Source of the DNA: CAZWCX01 sp964632945
GTDB taxonomy: Bacteria; Planctomycetota; MHYJ01; WSZJ01; CAZWCX01
Length of the DNA stretch: 47,898 nucleotides
Direction: 5' to 3'
Assembly (NCBI GenBank): GCA_964632945.1
Contig: CAZWCX010000048.1
Span: forward strand, 1 to 47,898
Below the pieces are notes generated by a model, which searched no databases, was not told where the DNA came from, and saw nothing but the letters and a program-made list of their open reading frames with translations. Below are positions 42,037 to 47,898 of the stretch, one piece after another. Position numbers and translations under genes: made by a program. The first letter of the stretch is position 1. Each line of letters opens with the position of its first letter.

Positions 42037-42384
42037 GGACCCACGATGCAAAACCGCGTGCCGGCCGTCAAGCAAGCGGATGGGTCGGGGGTCGACGCGC
42101 CGGGCGCATCCTCTTCTCGCCCGGCCGCATTCGGCTCCGCCGGGGACCCGCGATCGTCCGCGGCGGCGCCGACCTTCGGCAGCCGGACCCCGTCCGGAGC
42201 CGGCCACGGCATCGGCGCGGGTCTCACCCTTTGCTCGCGGCGAACGAACGCCCCACTGCGGAAGTCGTTGAGACCGGGAATGGCTTTTTGCGACACTGGT
42301 TGCCGCCCTGGCCGGCGGTCGCCGGAAGGGTCGCGGGAAAGACGCTTGATCGAACGTCCGCGGGCCCATGCGGGAGGTGAGCCC
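42037..42384. other. 348-base divergent gap between the TPR gene and the GspE-like gene
   Basis: Holds the minus-strand promoter candidate of the TPR gene (42043-42071) and the ribosome-binding site of the plus-strand gene (GGGAGG, 42372-42377). I found no convincing plus-strand promoter and no gene. A short T run at 42283-42287 is not preceded by a hairpin. Confidence 0.55.
42043..42071 (-). promoter_or_regulatory. Promoter candidate of the TPR gene, possibly leaderless
   Basis: TTGACG (42071-42066), 17 bases, CATCGT (42048-42043) on the minus strand. Six bases separate the -10 from the ATG at 42036. The -35 is strong, the -10 only fair. Confidence 0.4.
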
Positions 42385-44514
42385 ATGCGCAGGATCCTGA
42401 TCCTGGATGACAATCCCCTCGTGGCCCGGATCTGGGCCAGCCAACTCGAATCGGACGGGTTCGCCGTTTCCGTGGTCGAGGATCAGGTCCGATTCTTCGA
42501 GGCGATCGGGCGGGAAAAGCCGATGCTCGTCCTCATCGACTCGGCGATTCCCCAGGGAGACGGACTCGCGGTGTGCGAGCGGATCGGCGCCCAGAAGGCC
42601 GCCTTCGGCCATCCCAAGGTCGTGCTGCTCACCAACGTGGATTCTCCGGAGATCCACCGGCGGGTCGCCGCGGGCGCGGCCGCGGCGGTCTGGCTCAAGC
42701 ACGACCTGAACCCGCGTGAACTGGCGTTGCGCATCCGCCGGCTCCTCCAGACCACGCAGGTCTCCACGCTCCTCCACGCGGATTCGACGATCGGCGACGC
42801 CCTCGTCCACGCCGGTTACCTGCGCAAGGAAGACCTGGCCAAGGCCCACCGCGTGTGCGCGGAGGACGGTTTGGAATTGCCGGAGGCCCTGCTGCGGCTC
42901 AACCTCCTCTCCCCCGCGGATGTCCGCCGGCTGCACGAACTGGTCTATCGAGCCGACTACGTCGATCTTTCGCTCTACGCCATCGACGCGGCGGCGGTGG
43001 CGCGCGTGCCGGAGGATCTGGCGCTGCGATTCCAGGTCCTCCCCCTCCGGCTGACGGATGGAGAATTGGAACTGGTCATGGCCGATCCCCGCGATGTGGT
43101 CACCCTCGACCACCTGCGGGAGCGAATCGGCTGCCCCATCCGCCCGTTCTTCGCCCCCCTGCCCGAGATTCAAAAGGCGCAGATGCTCCAGTACGGGGCA
43201 CGCGAGGTCCTGGATCCACCGCGACCGGCGGCCGTCGTCGTCGACGAGCGATCCCTCATCGGAAACCGTTCGATCGAAGAACTGCTCGCCGATCACCCGG
43301 TCGTGGAGACCCTCGACGTCGTCCTGCTCCATGCCCGGGAGGCCGGGGCGAGCGATGTGCACATCGAGCCGATGGAGAAGGACGCGCTCGTGCGACTGCG
43401 CATCGACGGCAAGCTGCAGGTCGCCTACCGGCTGCTCCCGGAGCACTCGAAGGCTCTCACCTCCCGCGTGAAGATCGTCAGCAACCTGGACATCGTCGAG
43501 TGCCGGCGCCCCCAGGACGGCCGATTTCAGATGCAATTCGGCGCCGGCAGCGTGGACTACCGGGTTTCGACGATGCCCATGATGGACGGGGAGAAGGTGG
43601 TCATCCGGATCCTCGACCGCCGCATGGGCATCACGGCCCTCGAGGATCTGGGCTTCGAGCCGGATCAACTCGAACGGTACACGCGCATGGCGCGGCGGCC
43701 GTACGGCATGATGCTGGTCACCGGGCCGACGGGATGCGGCAAGTCCACGACCCTGTTCGCCACCCTGCACCTGATCCGTGATCCGCAGCGGAACATCGTC
43801 AGCATCGAAGACCCGGTCGAGGCCCGCATTCCGGGGATCAACCAGATCCAGGTGAACCCGCGCATCCAGCTCACCTTCGCCGGGATCCTGCGCAACGTCC
43901 TGCGCCAGGACCCGAACACCATCCTGGTCGGCGAGATCCGCGACCTCGAGACGGCGCAACTCGCCGCCCAGGCCGCGCTCACGGGGCACCTCGTGCTCAG
44001 CACGCTGCACACGAACGACGCTCCGACCGCGGTCCTGCGCCTGGTCGACATGGGCATTCCGCGCTACATGGTCACGGCGACGGTGCACGGCATCGTCGCG
44101 CAGCGGCTCCTGCGCCGACTCTGCACGGCCTGCCGGACCGTGAACGACCCCGCGGCCGACCCGGGGCGACCCTCGCTCCCGCCGGAACTCGCGGGGACGA
44201 CGGTCTACCGCCCGCAGGGGTGCCCGCGCTGCCGCGGATCCGGGTACCGCGGGCGGGTGGCGATCTACGAGGTAATGCCCTTGAACCGGCCGATCCGCCG
44301 CTGCGTCCTGCAGGGCGGCGATGCCGACACGCTCGCCGGCGTCGCGGCCGCGGAAGGCGTACGCACCCTCCGCGAGGCGGCGATGCGAAAGGTCCGCGAG
44401 GGGACCACCTCCCTGGAGGAGGTGTGGAGCATGACGCTCGAGACGGAGTTCGAATCCTCCGCCGCCGGACACGACCGGACGCCGGGGGCCCCCACTCCGG
44501 ATCCGACCGTGTAG
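42385..44514 (+). CDS. GspE/PilB-type secretion ATPase with an N-terminal response-regulator receiver domain
   Basis: 709 residues. Residues 1-122 are a complete receiver domain: acidic pocket D8-D9, phosphoacceptor D52 (VLIDSAIP), T83 (LLTN), K105 (WLKHD). Residues about 130-270 are an MshEN/GSPII_E N-terminal region (DALVHAGYLRKEDLAKA). The ATPase core follows: ASDVHIEP, Walker A GPTGCGKST (447-455), Asp box SIEDPVE (473-479), Walker B ILVGEIRD (513-520), His box STLHTNDA (539-546), and the tetracysteine zinc site CTAC (580-583) with CPRC (613-616). The ATG at 42385 has GGGAGG seven bases upstream. Role: motor for type II secretion or type IV pili, apparently under phosphorylation control. 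No other secretion gene is in the window. Confidence 0.92.
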   Translation: MRRILILDDNPLVARIWASQLESDGFAVSVVEDQVRFFEAIGREKPMLVLIDSAIPQGDGLAVCERIGAQKAAFGHPKVVLLTNVDSPEIHRRVAAGAAAAVWLKHDLNPRELALRIRRLLQTTQVSTLLHADSTIGDALVHAGYLRKEDLAKAHRVCAEDGLELPEALLRLNLLSPADVRRLHELVYRADYVDLSLYAIDAAAVARVPEDLALRFQVLPLRLTDGELELVMADPRDVVTLDHLRERIGCPIRPFFAPLPEIQKAQMLQYGAREVLDPPRPAAVVVDERSLIGNRSIEELLADHPVVETLDVVLLHAREAGASDVHIEPMEKDALVRLRIDGKLQVAYRLLPEHSKALTSRVKIVSNLDIVECRRPQDGRFQMQFGAGSVDYRVSTMPMMDGEKVVIRILDRRMGITALEDLGFEPDQLERYTRMARRPYGMMLVTGPTGCGKSTTLFATLHLIRDPQRNIVSIEDPVEARIPGINQIQVNPRIQLTFAGILRNVLRQDPNTILVGEIRDLETAQLAAQAALTGHLVLSTLHTNDAPTAVLRLVDMGIPRYMVTATVHGIVAQRLLRRLCTACRTVNDPAADPGRPSLPPELAGTTVYRPQGCPRCRGSGYRGRVAIYEVMPLNRPIRRCVLQGGDADTLAGVAAAEGVRTLREAAMRKVREGTTSLEEVWSMTLETEFESSAAGHDRTPGAPTPDPTV

Positions 44515-44527
44515 GGGGAAATGAACC

Positions 44528-45415
44528 ATGCCCACCCCGGTTTGCCAGTATTGCGGATGCGGCCTTTCCGGCCAGGCCGTCCGCTGCCCCCGATGCAAGA
44601 CGCCGCACTGTCGGGATTGCTGGCGTTCCAACGGCGGCCGCTGCACCACCTACGGGTGCGCCCCGGACTCGCCGGCCGCGTGGTCGCCGGAGTGGGGGAC
44701 GAAGCCGAACCGGACCCGGCCCCTGCCGCAGACGGAGCCGGCCGCTCGGGGAACGGCCGTCGGGCGGTACGGACGGCTGGCCGCATTCCTGCTTTCCATC
44801 GTCGTCGTGCCGTTCTGGTGCAGCAGCGCCCTCACCTCCGGTCGCCCGGGTTCGACCTCGTCCTCCCGGGTGAACTACGGCCCGACCTGGAGCGGCCCGG
44901 TCCGTGCGGGAAAGGCCTGGCAGGCCTTCCGCGTCGCCCAGGTCGCCCTGGTCCAGAATCCGGGCGACCCGCAGCGCTGGATCGCGCGCGGGGACGCGCA
45001 TGTCGGGCTGGCTCTCGAGGACGAGCACGGCTGCACCCTCTTGCGCGACGCCATCGACGACTACGGGCGCGCGATCCGCTTGTCATCGCGCGATCCCGGG
45101 GCCCTGGCCGGCCGCGGGATTGCCCGGGCCAAGCAGGCCCTGTGCGTGAAGCCCCATGAGGAGCATCGGCAGACCCGAATCGCCGCCGCGATCGAGGACC
45201 TCGACCGCGCCATCCAGGGGGGCGGGGCAACCGCCGAGGCGTACGCCCACCGCGGGCTCATCCGGCATGCGCAGCAGGACTGGACAGGCGCGTGGGAGGA
45301 CTTCGAGCAGGCGGGGAGAATGACCCCGCCGGCGTCGACGCACTTCCTCCGGGAAAAGGCCGAGGCGATGGACGTCCTGGGACGAAAGGCCCCGGCCGAG
45401 AGGTCGGACGATTAG
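44528..45415 (+). CDS. RING-like zinc-finger / transmembrane / TPR protein
   Basis: 295 residues. The N-terminal 45 residues hold a dense zinc-binding pattern: C6, C9, C20, C23, H27, C28, C31, C39, C44, reminiscent of prokaryotic RING or B-box-like treble-clef fingers. A single membrane segment follows (about 84-103: RLAAFLLSIVVVPFWCSSAL), then TPR-like helices (about 120-285: PQRWIARGDAHVGLAL, RIAAAIEDLDRAIQGGG, AYAHRGLIRHAQQDWTGAWED). The finger should be cytoplasmic and the TPRs outside. It begins 13 bases after the GspE-like gene with a GGGGGA site and is co-transcribed. The function is unknown; the finger alone does not show ubiquitin-type activity. Confidence 0.82.
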   Translation: MPTPVCQYCGCGLSGQAVRCPRCKTPHCRDCWRSNGGRCTTYGCAPDSPAAWSPEWGTKPNRTRPLPQTEPAARGTAVGRYGRLAAFLLSIVVVPFWCSSALTSGRPGSTSSSRVNYGPTWSGPVRAGKAWQAFRVAQVALVQNPGDPQRWIARGDAHVGLALEDEHGCTLLRDAIDDYGRAIRLSSRDPGALAGRGIARAKQALCVKPHEEHRQTRIAAAIEDLDRAIQGGGATAEAYAHRGLIRHAQQDWTGAWEDFEQAGRMTPPASTHFLREKAEAMDVLGRKAPAERSDD

Positions 45416-45431
45416 CCCGGACGATTCGGGC

Positions 45432-45447
45432 AGCCGCGTCAGCGGCT
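45432..45447. terminator. Small hairpin after the zinc-finger gene
   Basis: AGCCGC (45432-45437) and GCGGCT (45442-45447) are perfect arms around a four-base loop, 17 bases after the plus-strand stop codon. No T run. The rest of the gap to the convergent hydrolase gene (45448-45682) shows nothing else. Confidence 0.3.
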
Positions 45448-45682
45448 TCGTGAAGAATCCGCACCCGAGGCTCCCGGCGGGCGGCACACGATGTCGCACG
45501 CCGGGCGAGGCAGTCCTGCTCCGAACGGCCTTCCTGGCCGGCCGGAGCCGGATGGTTCGCGATCCGCGCACGCCCCCCTCACCCGGCTCGGCGCGCGTCC
45601 AACCGTCTCCACGCAGGTCCCAGACCCTTGCGGGCCCCGCAGGCCAGCCGCCCACGAAGGCCCCGCCCGCTCCCGCGCAAAC

Positions 45683-46438
45683 CTACTTCTCCGCCAGCCA
45701 CGCCTTCAGGCTCGCCGCCAGATCCCCCTTGGGCTCCTCGCGACCGAACATCTCCGTGCCGTGGCCCGCGCGGGGATAAATCTTCACCTGCTTGGCGGGA
45801 TCCTGAGCCCGCTCCGCCAGGCGCTTCGTATCCGCACAAGTTTCCGCGTCGTCCTCGCTGGCCGCAAGGAAGAGGCGCCGCGATCCGTAGCGTTCCAGCG
45901 CATCCATGCTCGCCACGCCGCAGTAGTTCTCCCCGGGCGACAGCAGGGCGACCCCGCGCACCGTCTCCTTCCCCTTCTCCTCCGCGGCGGCGCAGCGCAG
46001 GGTCAGGTTCGCTCCCACCGACGCCCCGATGACGAAGACGCGTTTCGCATCCACTTCCTTTTTCTTCGCCAGGTGGTCGATCGCACCCCGGATGTCCGCA
46101 ACCGCCGCGAGCCACTCGGGCTCCTGGAACGCGCGCCAGTCGAGCTCGTCCCCTTTTCTTTTCGTGGATTTGCCGTGTCCTCGCAGGTCGAGGGCGAAAA
46201 CCGCGTGACCCGACTTTTGCAGTTCTTCGGCGAAGCCCGACCAGTCCGACCGGGATCGCGAGTACATGTGCACCAGAACCACCCCCGGGGCCGGCTTCTT
46301 GCCGGGCGGAGCATAGTAGGCGGCCGAAATGGTCACGCCGTCGGAGGTCTCGAACCATTCCTCGCGCGGCTCGGCACGCGCGGGGAGGGCCGCAGTCACG
46401 ATCCACAGGGGAACGATCAGGGGGAACAGGGCGCGCAT
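45683..46438 (-). CDS. Secreted alpha/beta hydrolase (dienelactone-hydrolase or esterase-like)
   Basis: 251 residues. Signal peptide 1-22 (MRALFPLIVPLWIVTAALPARA). The alpha/beta-hydrolase fold is clear: VVLVHMYS oxyanion strand, FALDLRGHGKS, nucleophile elbow GASVG (S140), acid D196 or D197 in AASEDDAE, and H226 in RAGHG, so the triad is intact. About 230 mature residues, normal for small family members. GGAGG lies four bases before the ATG at 46438, and a promoter candidate lies about 47 bases upstream. The gene converges on the zinc-finger gene. The substrate is unknown. Confidence 0.88.
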   Translation of the reverse strand: MRALFPLIVPLWIVTAALPARAEPREEWFETSDGVTISAAYYAPPGKKPAPGVVLVHMYSRSRSDWSGFAEELQKSGHAVFALDLRGHGKSTKRKGDELDWRAFQEPEWLAAVADIRGAIDHLAKKKEVDAKRVFVIGASVGANLTLRCAAAEEKGKETVRGVALLSPGENYCGVASMDALERYGSRRLFLAASEDDAETCADTKRLAERAQDPAKQVKIYPRAGHGTEMFGREEPKGDLAASLKAWLAEK

Positions 46439-46484
46439 GGCACCTCCGCAAGCGACGACAGGAAGGCCGAGGGGAACGCCCGCG

Positions 46485-46514
46485 ATTGTAGTCGCCGGCG
46501 CCGGAAGCGGGCAA
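46485..46514 (-). promoter_or_regulatory. Promoter of the alpha/beta hydrolase gene
   Basis: TTGCCC (46514-46509), 18 bases, TACAAT (46490-46485) on the minus strand. The -10 matches the consensus at five of six positions. Predicted leader about 40 bases. Confidence 0.55.
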
Positions 46515-46625
46515 GGACGGGTCGGTCCCCGGGTTGGGGCATCGGCCCACGGAGCGTTCTGCGACGACCTCCTTGCGGCCGACCCGGCCGACGGATCGCC
46601 CGGAGCGCGCGATCGGGAAGCCGCG

Positions 46626-46985
46626 AAAGAGCTCCCCCTGGACGGGATTGAGCATGCGAGCGATGCGACGGAGTTCGCATCTCCATGGTGTGCGCCGCAG
46701 GCAAGCCATGAGCTTCTGGGCACGGCCGAAGTCCTCGATCCACGGGAAGCAGTTGTCGTGTCGGCGGTCCTCCAGGCCGGCGCGGTCCATCTGTCGAGCG
46801 AGCCACTCGCGCCCGTTGATGCACGCCTGGACCGGGAAGGGAAACCAGGTCTGGATGCGCGCGTTCATGAAGCCGAACACGGGATCCACGAAGTAGTGGT
46901 AGAGGTGCAGGCACTTGCGCCGCCGGAGGACGAGCTCGAGACGTTGGGCGGCGCGATTGTGGAGGGCGTCGCGCGATCCGGTCAT
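46626..46985 (-). pseudogene. Truncated remnant of a family with RKCLHLYHY and INGREWLARQMD blocks
   Basis: From an ATG at 46985 the frame reads about 120 residues of strongly protein-like sequence: RRKCLHLYHYFVDPVFGFMN, TWFPFPVQACINGREWLARQ, DNCFPWIEDFGRAQKLMAC, RRIARMLNPVQGELF. I recall these blocks from long multi-copy proteins of unknown function in Planctomycetota and related phyla. Here the N-terminal part is absent, and after GELF the frame runs on into unrelated sequence without a stop until beyond the hydrolase gene, so the gene is broken at both ends. The ATG overlaps a TGA of an upstream frame (ATGA). Confidence 0.6.
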
Positions 46986-47106
46986 TCGCCGTTGCGTCGC
47001 AGCTCGATCACGAGCAGTGGGTGCTCGCGCAGCTCGGGATCGGTCTTCCCGCTTGCCTTTCCGCCCTCCCATTTGCGGACTCGGCGCCGCGATCCTCTTC
47101 GTTCAC
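46982..47106 (-). pseudogene. Possible small frameshifted gene
   Basis: A GTG at 47106 overlaps the TGA of the next upstream gene (GTGA) and reads VNEEDRGAESANG. A neighbouring frame then gives a convincing C-terminus, GKTDPELREHPLLVIELRRN followed by GE and a TGA at 46984-46982. The two halves are joined only by a frameshift near 47060. Both halves have high third-position GC. This is consistent with a small gene broken by one indel, but short frames in GC-rich DNA can mislead. Confidence 0.25.
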
Positions 47107-47456
47107 CGTAGCCCCAGGTGGTCGTCCAGGACCGTCTGCTGCCCGTCGGCCGTCAGCGCCTGGCCCTGGCGGCGCTTGGCCCGGATCGAATCCAATCGCG
47201 CAAGGCGCTGCCGCTCGGCCGCCGGCGCGGCGGTCTCCCGGTTCGCGTCGTGCGCCGCGACGGCCGCCTGGACCGCTGCCTCGGTGGCGTTCGGCACGAT
47301 GGGGTTTCCTTGTCCGTCCGCGTAGCGATCCTGCACCCGCGCGGCGACCGCCAGGCCGTCCGCCGGGCGTACATCCACCGACAGCGGGTGACCCAGTTCT
47401 TCCTCGAGCCGGCCCGGGTGGATGCGCTTGGGGGGCGCCACCGCGACTTCGAGCAT
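47103..47456 (-). CDS. Hypothetical protein, possibly phage- or mobile-element-derived
   Basis: 117 residues, soluble. The start ATG at 47456 is chosen because GGGAGG ends eight bases upstream; two start codons lie three and two codons earlier. Segments such as PKRIHPGRLEEELG at the start, EAAVQAAVAAHDANRE in the middle and RLARLDSIRAKRRQGQ near the end resemble small phage structural or accessory proteins, which often carry a VVAAHDP-like motif, but I cannot name a family. The stop overlaps a GTG of the next frame (GTGA), typical of tightly packed phage-like modules. Confidence 0.45.
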   Translation of the reverse strand: MLEVAVAPPKRIHPGRLEEELGHPLSVDVRPADGLAVAARVQDRYADGQGNPIVPNATEAAVQAAVAAHDANRETAAPAAERQRLARLDSIRAKRRQGQALTADGQQTVLDDHLGLR

Positions 47457-47678
47457 CCGCATCACCTCCCGTCGTTGCCGACCCGCACGGCCTGGAACTC
47501 GGGGGACAGGTTCCCCGAGGCCAGCACCGAAGAATGACCTTCTGGATGCGGGTGGTCGTAGCCCGAGGAGTGTCAGGATCCGTCCGAGATTTCACCCCCA
47601 ACGGCTGCTGGAAAGTGTAGGGCAACGGCAAGGAGCCCATCGACCACCCGGCCGCGCCACTCTAGCGAGTGTGCGGCG
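47457..47678. other. Stretch without a supportable gene
   Basis: Together with 46.6-47.9 kb this is the least gene-like part of the window: frames are short and the GC content is lower toward the end. Apart from the ribosome-binding site of the hypothetical gene (47462-47470), I see no feature. Confidence 0.5.
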
Positions 47679-47898
47679 GAATCGAGCGAGTTACGGGCAG
47701 AGTGGGAGAGGTGGCGGCACCGGGGGGCGCACTTTGCGTGGAAATACGATGCGGGATACGATGATTTTCGGGGTACGGAAGACCCCCGAACCGAACGAAA
47801 GCCGTACGTCGTCGTGTGGTTCCGCGGCGTGGTCACCGTCTTCACGAACTGGAAGTGGCTTTCGTACGTGTACGTCCAGACGATGTCGGCGAGCGCGC
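47679..47898 (+). CDS. Partial gene or gene fragment running off the window end
   Basis: The plus frame that is open from 47562 to the end reads protein-like, aromatic-rich sequence from about 47679: ESSELRAEWERWRHRGAHFA, WKYDAGYDDFRGTEDPRTER, PYVVVWFRGVVTVFTNWKWL, SYVYVQTMSA. There is no ATG, GTG or TTG start before it in frame (the first GTG is internal), so it is either 5'-truncated or starts after a frameshift. I do not recognise it. The opposite strand has a 90-codon open frame that looks like a shadow. Confidence 0.3.

Noticed and set aside
42275..42384. Possible sigma54 promoter before the receiver-GspE gene
   Set aside because: GG and GC pairs are present near the T run, but not with the required spacing of ten bases between GG and GC.
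47573..47845. 90-codon open frame on the minus strand at the right end
   Set aside because: Rich in Ser/Arg/His with no domain; the opposite strand reads more protein-like.
1..47898. tRNA, rRNA or riboswitch genes
   Set aside because: Reading the intergenic gaps on both strands gave no cloverleaf with a GTTCRA-type T loop, no rRNA-like stretch and no riboswitch core I recognise.

Overview
This is about 48 kb of very GC-rich (roughly 70%), gene-dense bacterial DNA. The gene content points to a Planctomycetota-like organism: two giant membrane-spanning Ser/Thr kinases with TPR or VCBS-type tails, a DUF1800-DUF1501 operon with a CxxCH membrane protein, an STT3-type glycosyltransferase, many TPR proteins and a DUF4091 glycoside-hydrolase-like protein. 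This assignment is inference from gene families; there is no rRNA or other marker in the window. I see no tRNA, rRNA or CRISPR.

Layout. 1-5104 (+): end of the 2-oxoglutarate dehydrogenase E1 gene, its E2 partner, and two ArsA/Get3-type ATPase genes joined by an ATGA overlap. 5227-6045 (-): a metallo-beta-lactamase-fold hydrolase. 6474-8604 (+): a secreted M23 peptidase with two SH3 domains and a membrane-anchored HEAT-repeat protein.

8776-19439 (-): the most unusual part, an eight-gene cluster read as PspA -> anchored substrate-binding protein fused to an OmpA domain -> ABC permease -> ABC ATPase -> membrane coiled-coil protein -> double-AAA ATPase (first AAA degenerate) -> soluble coiled-coil protein -> STT3-like glycosyltransferase. 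A good promoter candidate lies before pspA. Strong hairpins sit in three of the internal gaps. I read it as a candidate envelope-maintenance system in which an ESCRT-III-like PspA is paired with an AAA motor and a peptidoglycan-tethered ABC importer.

19621-28335: two divergent Ser/Thr kinases. The minus-strand one carries eight exact 46-residue TPR-like units and appears to be transcribed without a leader. The plus-strand one has VCBS-like, lectin-like and PDZ regions outside the membrane. 28449-29210 (+): a secreted TPR protein. 29288-34372 (-): DUF1800, DUF1501 and a zinc-ribbon/TM/CxxCH protein in one operon. 34662-39412 (-): a TPR/EF-hand protein and a DUF4091 glycoside-hydrolase-like protein, overlapping by one base. 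39863-42036 (-): an orphan ABC-2-type permease behind a TPR protein. 42385-45415 (+): a GspE/PilB ATPase with an intact response-regulator receiver domain fused to its N-terminus, followed by a RING-like zinc-finger/TM/TPR protein. 45683-46438 (-): a secreted alpha/beta hydrolase. 46.6-47.9 kb is a decayed accessory stretch of gene remnants.

Several intergenic regions carry sigma70-like promoters of one consistent form (TTGnnn, 17-18 bp, TAnnnT), which supports the chosen starts and transcription units. Two of them sit so close to the ATG that the mRNAs should be leaderless.
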